Positions 16,187 to 25,365 are shown, counted from the stretch's first letter. The stretch is DNA of 64,000 nucleotides from Rhizobium mesosinicum (GCF_019511345.1 NZ_JAEUAK010000002.1:372001-436000); one strand, 5' to 3'. Numbers and translations are program-made. The notes: a model not told the origin generated them from the sequence alone.

Positions 16187-17032
16187 TTATGCTTCGGCAA
16201 AATTCGTCGAGAGCGTCAGTTCTTCCCAGGCATCGATTTGCGAACTCAGGTTCTTGAGCTTGTCACGAACGAGCGCCAGTGCATCGGCGCCGAGCAAGAG
16301 ATGGACCGGCGGGTTTTCAGCCTCGACCAGTGCCAGCACGGCTGCGGCCGCTTTGCGAGGATCGCCTGCCTGTTTGCCACTCTTTTCCTCGCGTGCCCTG
16401 CGGATGGGATCGAAGAGCGCATCGTAATCGGAAATGCTCCTGTCGGTGCGGATCATCGATCGTCCCGCCCAGTCGGTGCGGAATGAGCCAGGAGCCACCG
16501 CGGTGACTGCGATGCCGAACGCCTTCACTTCCTTTGCCAAAACCTCGCTGATGCCTTCGAGCGCAAATTTGCTGCCGCAATAATAGGCGATGCCCGGCAT
16601 GGTGATAAACCCGCCCATCGATGTGATGTTGATGATGTGGCCCGCCCGCCGCCGGCGCATGAACGGCAAAACGGCCTTCATCATTCCGACGGCGCCAAAG
16701 ACATTGACCTCGAATTGCCGGCGCATTTCCTCGATCGGCGATTCCTCCAAAGTCCCTTCATGCCCATAGCCGGCATTGTTGATGAGGACGTCCACCGAGC
16801 CTATTGTTCTTTCGATGCCAGCAACGGCCGGTCCGATTGCCTCGATATCGGTCACGTCGAGACGAACCGCCGTTGCGCGACCGGGCGCCAGGCTCTCGAA
16901 CAGAGCTGCGGCTTCCTCGTTCCTCACGGTTCCCACCACGCGGTGGCCCTTTTCCAATGCAGCCTGCGCAAAGGCACGACCAAAGCCTGAACTGACACCG
17001 GTAATGAGAAACTGCTTTTCGATTGAACTCAT
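16187..17032 (-). CDS. Short-chain dehydrogenase/reductase
   Basis: 281 residues from ATG 17032, supported by GGGAG about 6 nt upstream; an earlier in-frame start at 17068 lacks support. The Rossmann motif is T-G-V-S-S-G-F-G (about 11-18), followed by N-N-A-G-Y-G and the catalytic Tyr-x-x-x-Lys in Y-C-G-S-K with Ser in I-T-S-M-G. It is a classical NAD(P)-dependent SDR of unknown substrate. It is divergent from a LysR gene, 119 bp apart, so LysR control is likely. A fossil of a closely similar gene lies at 2565-2725. Confidence 0.9.
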   Translation of the reverse strand: MSSIEKQFLITGVSSGFGRAFAQAALEKGHRVVGTVRNEEAAALFESLAPGRATAVRLDVTDIEAIGPAVAGIERTIGSVDVLINNAGYGHEGTLEESPIEEMRRQFEVNVFGAVGMMKAVLPFMRRRRAGHIINITSMGGFITMPGIAYYCGSKFALEGISEVLAKEVKAFGIAVTAVAPGSFRTDWAGRSMIRTDRSISDYDALFDPIRRAREEKSGKQAGDPRKAAAAVLALVEAENPPVHLLLGADALALVRDKLKNLSSQIDAWEELTLSTNFAEA

Positions 17033-17151
17033 CGTGAACTCCCGTCCTGATGCCGGTGCAACATGCAAACGGCTCGTCCCGTCATGTGGCGGCGCAGAAG
17101 CGATAGTTCCAATATATTGCGGAGGTGAAGGCGATATCTTAAAAGTATCAC

Positions 17152-18132
17152 ATGGAGCTTCGTCATCTTCGCTATTTCATGGCCGTCGCAGAAGAACTCA
17201 ATTTCACGCGCGCCGCACGGAAGGTTGGGATCGGCCAGCCGCCACTCAGCAACCAGATACGTGATCTTGAAAACGAGATTGGCGCGGCCCTTTTCCGCCG
17301 CCTGTCGAACGGTGCGGAACTGACGGAGGCAGGCAAGGCTTTCCTGCCGGAGGCCCTGGCTATTTTGCTTCAGGCGGAACGGGCCAAGCAATCCGCCATC
17401 CGCGCGGCGCGCGGCCAGAGCGGGCGGTTGCGTGTCGGCTACACCAGTTCAGCAGTCTTCAATCCGGTCGTACCAGCCATCGTGAATGCCTTCCGCGAGA
17501 AATATGCGGCTGTCGGATTCAGCCTTGAGGAAGCGCCTACCGCGCAACTGCTGGAGAGGCTCGAAAGGGAAGAACTCGACGCAGTCTTTATCCGTCCGGG
17601 CAGCAGCGATGAGCTTCAGATTCGATGTCGGCTGCTGGCTGAAGATCCAATGATCATCGTGCTGCCGGAAAGACATCCGCTGTCAGAGGCGCAGACATTG
17701 CGCCTCGACGCGCTGGCCGCCGAGAGCTTCGTGCTTTTTCCACGCGAGGCAGGTGCCGGCTTCTTCGACGACATAACCGCCGCATGCCGGCGAGCGGGAT
17801 TTGAACCGCAGCTGGCCCAGTCGGCGCCGCAGATCACCTCGATCCCGAGCTTTGTCGCCGTCGGTCTTGGCGTCTCGATCGTGCCGGCGGAAATGGCGAA
17901 GATCAATGTTCCCGGCGTTCGCTACATTGCAATTGCGGGCGAAGCACCCGCAGCACGTTGGCGCTCGCCACCCGACGTGACGAGCGCTCTTCCGTCATTC
18001 GAAATTTCACAGCTCAGGCCATCGCCACGCAGAAAAGCTTGGCCAACAACAATCAGATCGCCGAATAGATCGCGGCTGCGGCTTCCTTCAGCTTTTCCAT
18101 CACGGCCCGATAGGGTCCGGGGCCATAGCTGA
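17152..18132 (+). CDS. LysR-family regulator, frameshifted near the C-terminus
   Basis: The first 268 residues are a typical LysR protein: winged helix at 1-60 (M-E-L-R-H-L-R-Y-F, A-A-R-K-V-G-I-G-Q-P-P-L-S-N-Q-I-R) and an effector domain. After E-A-P-A-A the frame changes: the annotated frame runs on as a basic, low-complexity tail to 18132. The other frame from about 17958 gives L-A-L-A-T-R-R-D-E-R-S-S-V-I-R-N-F and stops at 18066-18068, as a normal 305-residue LysR would. One base seems to be missing near 17957. The shifted tail also runs into the convergent downstream gene. The DNA-binding part is intact, so partial function is possible. Confidence 0.8.
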   Translation: MELRHLRYFMAVAEELNFTRAARKVGIGQPPLSNQIRDLENEIGAALFRRLSNGAELTEAGKAFLPEALAILLQAERAKQSAIRAARGQSGRLRVGYTSSAVFNPVVPAIVNAFREKYAAVGFSLEEAPTAQLLERLEREELDAVFIRPGSSDELQIRCRLLAEDPMIIVLPERHPLSEAQTLRLDALAAESFVLFPREAGAGFFDDITAACRRAGFEPQLAQSAPQITSIPSFVAVGLGVSIVPAEMAKINVPGVRYIAIAGEAPAARWRSPPDVTSALPSFEISQLRPSPRRKAWPTTIRSPNRSRLRLPSAFPSRPDRVRGHS

Positions 18133-18823
18133 TGCGCGAGACGCCGAGCCTTGCGAGAGCCGCCGGATCCGGCGCGCCCGTCTTCATCATGATGTTGACC
18201 GGCAGCGTGGATGCCGCGCAGGCCTTCTCGATCAAAGCCGGGTCGATGAGGCCGGGGACGAAGAAGCCGCTGGCGCCTGCCGCCGCATAGGCCCTGCCGC
18301 GCTCGATCGCTGCATCGAGCAGACCTGCATGCTTGGAGCCGTCGCCTTCCTGTAAAAAGAGGTCTGTTCGGGCGTTGATGAAGAAATCGATGCCCCGCGT
18401 CTCGGCCATTTCCCTAATGGAGCGGATGCGTGCTGCCTGCGCTTCGATGGGATGGAGGCCAGCCTCGCCTACCTTCTGATCCTCGAAATTGATCCCGACA
18501 ACGCCTGCATCGATCAGCTTTGCGACATTGGCCGCGGCACCGGCCGGTTCCGTCGAATAGCCGCCTTCGAAATCCACCGAAAGCGGCAAGTCATTGACTG
18601 TGGTGATCGAGCGGGCGGTCTCGATCAGCACGTCCATCGGCAGCTTTTGGCCATCGCCATAACCATGGGCGGCCGCGACGGACCAGCTTCCGGTCGCAAG
18701 CGCCTTTGCTCCGGCCTCCGTCACGGCCCTGGCCGTTCCGGCATCCCAGATATTGTACAGAATGACAGGCGTGCCCTTGCGATGCAGCTTGCCGAAAAGC
18801 TCGGCTTTCTCAATCTGGTTCAT
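18053..18823 (-). CDS. Isocitrate lyase/PEP mutase family protein
   Basis: 256 residues. The barrel shows Y-N-I-W-D-A-G-T-A, S-V-D-F-E-G-G-Y (metal-binding region), G-I-N-F-E-D-Q and I-N-A-R-T-D, the signature of the PEP mutase/isocitrate lyase superfamily. The K-K-C-G-H catalytic motif of true isocitrate lyase is absent, so a carboxyvinyl- or oxaloacetate-type lyase/hydrolase of the PrpB-like group is more likely; the substrate is unknown. The start at ATG 18823 has GGAGAGGA upstream and overlaps the ada stop (ATGA), so it is translated coupled to ada. Confidence 0.8.
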   Translation of the reverse strand: MNQIEKAELFGKLHRKGTPVILYNIWDAGTARAVTEAGAKALATGSWSVAAAHGYGDGQKLPMDVLIETARSITTVNDLPLSVDFEGGYSTEPAGAAANVAKLIDAGVVGINFEDQKVGEAGLHPIEAQAARIRSIREMAETRGIDFFINARTDLFLQEGDGSKHAGLLDAAIERGRAYAAAGASGFFVPGLIDPALIEKACAASTLPVNIMMKTGAPDPAALARLGVSRISYGPGPYRAVMEKLKEAAAAIYSAI

Positions 18824-19890
18824 GCTGTCCTCTCCATCTTTTGTGCGGTGATCTTTTTCTCGTGCCGCAGCAGCCATTGCTTGCGCCAGAGCCCGCCGCC
18901 GTAACCCGTCAGCGATCCGTCCGCACCGAGGATACGATGGCAGGGCACGATGATCGCGAATTGATTGGCGCCGTTGGCGCGGCCGACGGCGCGCACGACT
19001 TCGGGGCGTTCCATCTCCCTTGCCAGATCGCCATAGGCGCGCGTCTGGCCAACCGGAATGTCAACGAGCTTTGCCCAGACATGTTTTTCGAAAGGCGTGC
19101 CGCCAAGCGCCAACGGCGTCTTGAAGATTGTCAGCCGCCCTTCGAAATAATCCCTGATTTCCGTCTCGATCTGGTCGATTGCCGGCGTGCGGCCGATTGC
19201 AAGCGAGGAACGGACGCGCTTCTGCAGAGCTTCGAGTTCGGTCGGCAGGGCCTTGCGATCATGAAATTCGAGAAGATGCAGATGCGTCTTGTCGGCAACC
19301 GCGATCATCGGTCCGAGCGGCGTATCGAACCAGTCAGCAAAGAGCAGTTCGCGATTCTGAGAGAACGCCGGCGCCTTGCCGATGAGGCGTTGAAAAGCTG
19401 TCCGAAAGCCGCTCGGGGACTCGTATCCGGCTTCGAGCTGCGCATCGATGACACGCGCGCCATTGGCCAGTTGTCGCGCCGCTTCCCCAAGCCGGCGATA
19501 GCGGACGATATCGTGGAACGTCATGCCAAGCGCTCGCTTGAAGGCGCGGCGAACGGTCGAGGGATCATAGCCCCGATGCACGAGCTCGTCTTCAGTCCAG
19601 CGCACTTCCGGCTCGCCGTCGAGCCGCCCCAGCAATTCGTCGACGATCGGCTCTCTGCCAGGCTGCTCCAGCGGCTTGCAGCGCTGGCACGGGCGGAAAC
19701 CGGAATGCATGCAGGCGGCGATCGTATCGAAGAAGATGGTGTTTTCACGCTTCGGTTTGCGCGCCGGGCAGGTCAGACGGCAGAAGATGCCTGTCGTCTT
19801 TACGCAGACATAGGCCTGGCCCTCATAATCGGCACTGCGCGCGATCAGGGCATCATAGAGCGTATCGTCGTTGGGGCGTTCGAAAAGCAT
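18820..19890 (-). CDS. ada: Bifunctional DNA repair protein/transcriptional regulator Ada
   Basis: 356 residues. The N-terminal domain has the Zn and methyl-acceptor cysteines at about 37, 41, 68 and 71 (F-C-R-L-T-C-P and P-C-Q-R-C). An AraC-type helix-turn-helix region follows (about 90-175, S-T-V-R-R-A-F-K-R). The C-terminal O6-alkylguanine-DNA methyltransferase has its acceptor Cys near 317 in V-P-C-H-R. It removes methyl groups from guanine O6 and from phosphotriesters and, once methylated, activates its own regulon. Complete. It is the first gene of a two-gene operon with the PEP mutase-family gene. Confidence 0.93.
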   Translation of the reverse strand: MLFERPNDDTLYDALIARSADYEGQAYVCVKTTGIFCRLTCPARKPKRENTIFFDTIAACMHSGFRPCQRCKPLEQPGREPIVDELLGRLDGEPEVRWTEDELVHRGYDPSTVRRAFKRALGMTFHDIVRYRRLGEAARQLANGARVIDAQLEAGYESPSGFRTAFQRLIGKAPAFSQNRELLFADWFDTPLGPMIAVADKTHLHLLEFHDRKALPTELEALQKRVRSSLAIGRTPAIDQIETEIRDYFEGRLTIFKTPLALGGTPFEKHVWAKLVDIPVGQTRAYGDLAREMERPEVVRAVGRANGANQFAIIVPCHRILGADGSLTGYGGGLWRKQWLLRHEKKITAQKMERTA

Positions 19891-19993
19891 ATCCGCTTTC
19901 TAGCATCCCGCGCCTCGGCCGTCCGCCGAAAATCGGGCGTCTATTTTCTCTTGGCGATTTTCTCGGCGCCGCGACCGTGCCATAAGGGCGGCC

Positions 19994-20701
19994 ATGACAA
20001 AGATCGACCGCACGCCTACCAAAAGCGATTTCGAGCATGTGACCGAGTGGGTCTTCGACCTCGACAACACGCTCTACCCGCATCACGTCAATCTCTTCGC
20101 ACAGATCGACAAGAACATGACCGCCTATGTCTCGGCGCTCCTCCAGATGGAGCATGACGAGGCCCGCAAACTGCAGAAGCAATATTATCTCGATCACGGC
20201 ACGACGCTGCAGGGGCTGATGATGCATCACGGGGTCGATCCCAACGACTTCCTCGAAAAGGCGCATGCGATCGACTATTCGGCGCTGACCCCGCAGCCGG
20301 AACTCGCGGAAGCCATCAAGGCCCTCCCAGGGCGCAAGTTCATCTTCACCAACGGCAGCGTCCGGCATGCACAGGCGACGGCCGGCGCACTCGGCATTCT
20401 CGACCATTTCGACGACATTTTCGATATTGTTGCGGCCGATTACCTGCCGAAGCCGGCGCAGGCGACCTATGACAAGTTCATGGCGCTGAAGCAGGTCGAG
20501 ACAGGCAAGGCTGCGATGTTCGAGGACCTGCCGCGTAATCTCACCGTACCGAAGGCTCTCGGCATGCAGACGGTTCTGCTCGTCCCGCGCAATCTGGAAG
20601 AGACGGTCGTGGAATGGTGGGAGAAAACGAGCGGCGAGGACGATCACATCGATTTCGTCACCGACGATCTTGCTGATTTCCTGAAGAAGATTACCGGCTA
20701 G
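19994..20701 (+). CDS. HAD-family pyrimidine 5'-nucleotidase
   Basis: 235 residues. HAD motif I is F-D-L-D-N-T-L-Y (Asp22 and Asp24), motif II is F-T-N-G-S and the later motif has F-E-D-L-P-R-N-L. This arrangement matches the SDT1/PhoE-like pyrimidine 5'-nucleotidase group (TIGR01993 type), which dephosphorylates nucleoside monophosphates in the cytosol. It is divergent from ada, about 100 bp apart. The substrate preference is not visible from sequence. Confidence 0.85.
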   Translation: MTKIDRTPTKSDFEHVTEWVFDLDNTLYPHHVNLFAQIDKNMTAYVSALLQMEHDEARKLQKQYYLDHGTTLQGLMMHHGVDPNDFLEKAHAIDYSALTPQPELAEAIKALPGRKFIFTNGSVRHAQATAGALGILDHFDDIFDIVAADYLPKPAQATYDKFMALKQVETGKAAMFEDLPRNLTVPKALGMQTVLLVPRNLEETVVEWWEKTSGEDDHIDFVTDDLADFLKKITG

Positions 20702-20762
20702 CTTACCAAAGTTTCATCTATCTTACAGATGTTTAACTGGGCCGCAGCACGGTTCGGTCCTA

Positions 20763-20793
20763 CCTTTCGTAGCAAGGGACATCCTACGAAAGG
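20763..20793 (+). promoter_or_regulatory. Perfect hairpin covering the ribosome binding site of the EF-hand gene
   Basis: CCTTTCGTAG (20763-20772), an 11-nt loop, then CTACGAAAGG (20784-20793): a perfect 10-bp inverted repeat. The 3' arm contains the A-A-A-G-G part of the Shine-Dalgarno sequence that precedes ATG 20804 by about 9 nt. If transcribed, the stem would hide the ribosome binding site. Alternatively it is a DNA operator. Confidence 0.6.
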
Positions 20794-20803
20794 ACGCACT
20801 GAT

Positions 20804-21427
20804 ATGTACCGCAACAAGCTTATCCTGACGGCGCTTTCCTCTGTTCTTCTTCTCGGCGCAACCGCCGGGGCGAGCTTCGCAGCACCTGGCGACCGGCCCG
20901 ATCGTCCGGGCCACCACGGAAAAATGGAGCATGGCATGATGGGCGGTCCGCATGGCGCGGCCTTCCGCGAGATCGCTTTTGTGCGTATGCTGAAGCAGTT
21001 CGACGCCAACAAGGACGGACAGGTTTCCAAACAGGAAGCGACCGACGGCATGGAAAAGATCTTTGCCGCTATCGATACCAACCATGACGGCTCTTTGACC
21101 CCCGGCGAAATCCGCGAATACCGCGAGGCGCAGTTCAAGGCCCGCCGTGAAACCGCCTCGGCCAAACAGGACGACGCGAATGACAATGCCGCGCCTGACA
21201 TAGCCGACAACAACGATCATCGCCGCCACGACCGCGACGGTCGTCACGGAATGCGCGCCCGCATCATGGGCGCCTCGCTGATGATGCACCGCATCGACAC
21301 CGATCAGAACGGCCAGATCAGCAAGCAGGAGGCAGAGACCGCTTTCAGCAAATTCTTCGATCGTATGGACAGCAACAAGGACGGCGTGATCTCGATTGAC
21401 GACATGCCGGACCGGCCCTTCCTTTAA
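20804..21427 (+). CDS. Exported calcium-binding protein with four EF-hands
   Basis: 207 residues with a Sec signal peptide (cleavage near A-S-F-A, residue 27). Four EF-hand loops are complete: about 67-78 (D-A-N-K-D-G-Q), 91-102 (D-T-N-H-D-G-S), 165-176 (D-T-D-Q-N-G-Q) and 189-200 (D-S-N-K-D-G-V). They form two pairs separated by an Asp/His-rich linker (about 120-148) that may also bind metal. It is likely a periplasmic Ca2+ sensor or buffer, a type common in rhizobia; its partner is unknown. The start is chosen for the signal peptide and AAAGGA upstream; a perfect hairpin overlaps that site. Confidence 0.88.
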   Translation: MYRNKLILTALSSVLLLGATAGASFAAPGDRPDRPGHHGKMEHGMMGGPHGAAFREIAFVRMLKQFDANKDGQVSKQEATDGMEKIFAAIDTNHDGSLTPGEIREYREAQFKARRETASAKQDDANDNAAPDIADNNDHRRHDRDGRHGMRARIMGASLMMHRIDTDQNGQISKQEAETAFSKFFDRMDSNKDGVISIDDMPDRPFL

Positions 21428-21465
21428 AAGGGGACGATTGTCCTTCCCAAGATACAGCGAGGGGT

Positions 21466-21515
21466 TTGCCTCTCACCCGGAACCCTCTTCCCGCTTGCGG
21501 GGAGAGGGGTTGTCG
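21466..21515. repeat. Palindromic intergenic repeat-like element
   Basis: After the EF-hand gene the sequence contains CCCTCTTCCCGC-TT-GCGGGGAGAGGG, an imperfect palindrome. Elements of this form (CCTCTCCCCGC...GCGGGGAGAGG) occur often between genes in Rhizobiales. Only this copy was noticed in the window, so calling it a repeat family member rests on general knowledge. It may also help end transcription between two convergent genes. Confidence 0.45.
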
Positions 21516-21533
21516 CTGCCGCGTTGGAGTTGC

Positions 21534-22400
21534 CTATTCGCGGTGTTCGTAGAAGTCCTGTACGATCTTCCAGGCCTCGTCTGCGGTATCGACGAAGCTG
21601 ATCAGGTTGACGTCTTCGGGCGCGATCGTGCCGAATTCGGCCAGTGCATCGAAATTGACAACGCTGTGCCAGAACTTCGAACCGAAGAGCAGCAGCGGGA
21701 TACGTTCCATGCGGCCGGTCTGGATCAGCGTCAGGCATTCGAAGAATTCGTCGAGCGTGCCAAAGCCGCCGGGGAAGACGGCGACGGCCTTGGCGCGCAC
21801 CATGAAATGCATCTTGCGGATTGCGAAATAGTGGAAATTGAAGCTGAGCTCAGGCGTTACATAGGCATTGGGCGCCTGCTCATGCGGCAGCACGATGTTG
21901 AGACCGATCGAAGGAGCTCCCTCATCCGCCGCACCGCGGTTTCCTGCTTCCATGACGCCAGGTCCGCCGCCGGTGACGACGACATATTCGTGAAAGTCGA
22001 AGCCGGCCGCATAACGCGAGCAGAGGCGGGCGAATTTGCGGGCTTCATCGTAATAGACCGATGCGGCTTCGAGGTTTGCACGTTGGGTCTCGTTGCGGGC
22101 AGCCCAAGCGCTCTGACCAGGGGCCGGAATGCGGGCGCCGCCGAACATGACGACAGTCGACTTGATGCCGCGCTCGGCCATCATCATCTCGACTTTCAGC
22201 AGTTCGAGCTGCAGGCGGATCGGGCGCAGCTCCTCACGGCAGAGGAAATCCTCGTCCACATAGGCAAGGCGATAGGCCGGCGAGAGCGTCTGCGGCGTCT
22301 TCGGGACCGCTTCCGCGCGCTGCCTGTCGCTCGAACTGCTCTTCAACGGATCCCAGACGCCGTCCTTTCGCCGTCCACCGCCGTTTCTTGCCTTTGCCAT
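21534..22400 (-). CDS. LOG-family protein (Rossmann-fold nucleotide-binding)
   Basis: 288 residues from ATG 22400; a GTG start 30 bp upstream is possible. The two LOG signatures are present: G-G-G-P-G-V-M-E (about 144-151) and P-G-G-F-G-T-L-D-E (about 210-218). The family includes cytokinin riboside 5'-monophosphate phosphoribohydrolases and bacterial PpnN-type nucleosidases, which split base from ribose 5-phosphate of nucleotides. The N-terminal 80-residue extension is longer than in plant-like LOG proteins. Which nucleotide it acts on cannot be read from sequence. It is divergent from dapD. Confidence 0.85.
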   Translation of the reverse strand: MAKARNGGGRRKDGVWDPLKSSSSDRQRAEAVPKTPQTLSPAYRLAYVDEDFLCREELRPIRLQLELLKVEMMMAERGIKSTVVMFGGARIPAPGQSAWAARNETQRANLEAASVYYDEARKFARLCSRYAAGFDFHEYVVVTGGGPGVMEAGNRGAADEGAPSIGLNIVLPHEQAPNAYVTPELSFNFHYFAIRKMHFMVRAKAVAVFPGGFGTLDEFFECLTLIQTGRMERIPLLLFGSKFWHSVVNFDALAEFGTIAPEDVNLISFVDTADEAWKIVQDFYEHRE

Positions 22401-22595
22401 CACGAAATGCCTTTCAGTATCACCGGTCACAAGTGATCGGATATGTCGCTATAACGCCTTGAATCCAGATATGATCTTGTCCGAAAAATCATTCCATTTT
22501 ACGGGTGCATGCTGTAGATCGGGTGACGACCCGCCAACCGCAATTCCGGAGACTCCGCCGTCTCCACGATAAAGATCGAAGTTTAAGGAATTCCC

Positions 22596-23453
22596 ATGAG
22601 CACCATCGACCTCGCATCCCTCGAAAAGACTGTCGAAACTGCCTTCGACAATCGCGACAATGTGAACACGTCGACGAAAGGCGAGGCCCGCGATGCGGTC
22701 GAGGCGGCTCTCAACCTGCTCGATGAGGGCAAGGCGCGCGTGGCCGAGCGTGGTGCCGATGGCGTTTGGAAAGTCAATCAGTGGCTGAAGAAAGCGGTGC
22801 TGCTGTCGTTCCGCCTCAACGACATGGAAGTCGTCAAGGGCGGTCCCGGTCAGGCAACCTGGTGGGATAAAGTGCCTTCGAAGTTCGAAGGCTGGGGCGA
22901 GAACCAGTTCCGCGCCGCCGGCTTCCGTGCCGTTCCGAACGCTGTCGTGCGCCGCTCAGCTTATATTGCTCCGAATGCGATCCTGATGCCGTCCTTCGTC
23001 AATCTCGGCGCTTATGTCGGCGAAGGCACGATGGTCGATACCTGGGCAACCGTCGGTTCCTGCGCCCAGATCGGCAAGCATGTGCATCTCTCCGGCGGCG
23101 TCGGCATCGGCGGCGTTCTGGAGCCGATGCAGGCCGGCCCGACGATCATCGAGGACAATTGCTTCATCGGCGCCCGTTCGGAAGTCGTCGAAGGCTGCAT
23201 CGTGCGTGAAGGCTCGGTGCTCGGCATGGGCGTCTTCATCGGCAAGTCGACCAAGATCGTCGACCGCGCCACCGGCGAGATCAGCTATGGCGAGGTACCG
23301 CCTTATTCGGTCGTCGTTGCGGGTTCTCTGCCATCCGACAAGACGATGGCAAACGGCCAGCAGGCGCCGAACCTCTATTGCGCCGTGATCGTCAAGCGCG
23401 TCGACGAGCAGACCCGTTCCAAGACGGGCATCAACGAACTGCTCCGAGATTGA
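22596..23453 (+). CDS. dapD: 2,3,4,5-tetrahydropyridine-2,6-dicarboxylate N-succinyltransferase
   Basis: 285 residues. It transfers succinyl from succinyl-CoA to tetrahydrodipicolinate in the lysine/diaminopimelate pathway. An N-terminal helical domain (about 1-105) is followed by a left-handed beta helix of hexapeptide repeats (about 110-240; [21 protein letters not shown]) and a short C-terminal domain. AAGGAATTCCC precedes the ATG. It lies 102 bp upstream of dapE, which acts later in the same succinylase branch. Confidence 0.96.
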   Translation: MSTIDLASLEKTVETAFDNRDNVNTSTKGEARDAVEAALNLLDEGKARVAERGADGVWKVNQWLKKAVLLSFRLNDMEVVKGGPGQATWWDKVPSKFEGWGENQFRAAGFRAVPNAVVRRSAYIAPNAILMPSFVNLGAYVGEGTMVDTWATVGSCAQIGKHVHLSGGVGIGGVLEPMQAGPTIIEDNCFIGARSEVVEGCIVREGSVLGMGVFIGKSTKIVDRATGEISYGEVPPYSVVVAGSLPSDKTMANGQQAPNLYCAVIVKRVDEQTRSKTGINELLRD

Positions 23454-23555
23454 TGACAGCCCGAGATTGATTCGGTAAATAATCGGCGTCTTTTAGGCGA
23501 GGCAGCCTCACGCCTTGCCACGTCTTTGCCATTCCCACCGGATAATTCGACCGCC

Positions 23556-24749
23556 ATGACCGCCACGAATCCTGTTGCCAATCTTCAGATCCTGATCCGC
23601 TGCCCGTCCGTGACGCCGGCAGAAGGTGGTGCACTTTCCGCGCTGGAAGCCATGCTTTTGCCGCTCGGTTTCAAAGTCGACAGGATGGTTGCCAAAGAGG
23701 CCGGTACGCCCGACGTTGAGAATCTTTATGCCCGCCTCGGTACCGAGGGGCCGCATCTGATGTTTGCGGGGCATACAGACGTCGTGCCCGCGGGAGATGA
23801 AGGTGCATGGACCCATCCGCCCTTTGCCGCCGAGATTGCCGGTGGCGAGCTTTTCGGCCGTGGCGCTGTCGACATGAAAGGAGGCATTGCCTGTTTTGCA
23901 GCAGCCGTTGCCCGGCATGTCGAAAAACATGGCCCGCCGAAGGGCTCGATCTCCTTCCTGATCACCGGTGACGAGGAAGGCCCGTCGATCAACGGGACGA
24001 TCAAGCTGTTGCGGTGGGCGACAGAGCGCGGAGAGACATGGGATGCCTGCGTCGTCGGCGAGCCGACCAATCCGAACAAGCTCGGCGACATGATCAAGAT
24101 CGGCAGGCGCGGTTCGCTGTCCGGCAAGATCGTCGTGCATGGTGTGCAGGGGCATGCGGCCTATCCGCATCTTGCCGACAATCCGGTGCGCGGCATCCTG
24201 CAACTCACCCAGGCGCTGATGGAGCCGCCCTTTGACGGCGGAACGGACAATTTCCAGCCGTCCAATCTCGAAGTGACGACTGTCGATGTCGGCAATCCGG
24301 CGACCAACGTCATTCCAGCCAAGGCTTCTGCGAGCTTCAACATCCGCTTCAACGACATCTGGACGGCAGATACGCTGCGGGCTGAAATCATCCGGCGCCT
24401 CGATGCGGCAGCGGCGGAAGGGGTGTTGCGGCCGGGCCGCACGCCAGTGAAATACGAGATCATCTGGGCCGACCGCCCGAGCCATGTTTTTCTGACCCGC
24501 AACAATGCGCTGATCGCCGCGCTGTCCTCGGCGGTCGAAAGCGTCACCGGCGCATCGCCGGCGCTGTCGACCACGGGCGGCACGTCGGATGCCCGGTTCA
24601 TCAAGGATTATTGCCCGGTCGTGGAATTCGGCCTTGTCGGTCAGACCATGCACATGGTCGACGAACGGGTAGCGGTTGCCGATCTGGAGACACTGACGGC
24701 GATCTACGAGACCTTCATCGAACGTTGGTTTGGAAATGCCGGGGTCTGA
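23556..24749 (+). CDS. dapE: Succinyl-diaminopimelate desuccinylase
   Basis: 397 residues from ATG 23556, the length expected for proteobacterial DapE; a TTG 30 bp upstream was not favoured. It is a dinuclear zinc M20 peptidase-family enzyme that releases succinate from N-succinyl-L,L-diaminopimelate. Metal and catalytic residues are visible: His73 in A-G-H-T-D, Asp106 in [10 protein letters not shown] and Glu140/141 in T-G-D-E-E-G. It gives L,L-diaminopimelate for peptidoglycan and lysine. It follows dapD and precedes a membrane protein gene by 2 bp. Confidence 0.96.
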   Translation: MTATNPVANLQILIRCPSVTPAEGGALSALEAMLLPLGFKVDRMVAKEAGTPDVENLYARLGTEGPHLMFAGHTDVVPAGDEGAWTHPPFAAEIAGGELFGRGAVDMKGGIACFAAAVARHVEKHGPPKGSISFLITGDEEGPSINGTIKLLRWATERGETWDACVVGEPTNPNKLGDMIKIGRRGSLSGKIVVHGVQGHAAYPHLADNPVRGILQLTQALMEPPFDGGTDNFQPSNLEVTTVDVGNPATNVIPAKASASFNIRFNDIWTADTLRAEIIRRLDAAAAEGVLRPGRTPVKYEIIWADRPSHVFLTRNNALIAALSSAVESVTGASPALSTTGGTSDARFIKDYCPVVEFGLVGQTMHMVDERVAVADLETLTAIYETFIERWFGNAGV

Positions 24750-24751
24750 GA

Positions 24752-25348
24752 ATGCCGGGCTTTAGAGAGGTTCAATATTATCTCGCCGGCATCTGGCTGC
24801 TGATCAAGCTCGACCCGCGCGGTTTCCGGTTCCTGGATCTATCGGATCGCGGCGTCAACCGCTCCTTCTGGGCGATGCTCTGGTGCCTGCCGCCGACGGG
24901 TATTTCCTGGCTTACGTTGCGCAATGGCTATCTCAGATCGATGCCACCGGAGGCTGATGTCGGCTACCCATTCTACTTCCGGTTAGGGCTCATCGAGCTT
25001 AGCAACTGGATCGTTCCGCTGATCTTTGCTGGCCTTGTCCTGCTTGCCTTGCGCATGGGCGAGCGTTTTGCGCCTGTTGTCGTCGGCGTCAACTGGCTCA
25101 ACGTGCCGCTCGCCTACATCAACGGATTGTTGCTGTCGCTTGTCTTCTTTCTGCCGGGTTCTATCGACATCGTACGATTGCTGCTGCTCGTTTTTGTGCT
25201 GGCGCAAATTTTCGTACTGGCGCGCGTTCTGCGGATGATCTGCCACGGGCACCTCCTTATGGTCAGCGCCCTCACTCTGGCGCTGATGGTGCCGCCGATG
25301 ATGGTGTCGGACTATTTATTCAACTTCCTCGGCATTTCTCCGGCGTGA
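24752..25348 (+). CDS. Integral membrane protein of unknown function
   Basis: 198 residues, starting 2 bp after the dapE stop, so it is co-transcribed and probably translationally coupled. Hydrophobic segments suggest four to six membrane helices, with clear ones near 87-106, 114-135, 139-160 and 165-190. Charged residues are few and no catalytic motif was recognised. The position after dapE is seen in related genomes, but I know of no assigned role. It could be a transporter-like or envelope-biogenesis protein; that is speculation. Confidence 0.75.
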   Translation: MPGFREVQYYLAGIWLLIKLDPRGFRFLDLSDRGVNRSFWAMLWCLPPTGISWLTLRNGYLRSMPPEADVGYPFYFRLGLIELSNWIVPLIFAGLVLLALRMGERFAPVVVGVNWLNVPLAYINGLLLSLVFFLPGSIDIVRLLLLVFVLAQIFVLARVLRMICHGHLLMVSALTLALMVPPMMVSDYLFNFLGISPA

Positions 25349-25365
25349 TCAGCGCGGTCTGACGG

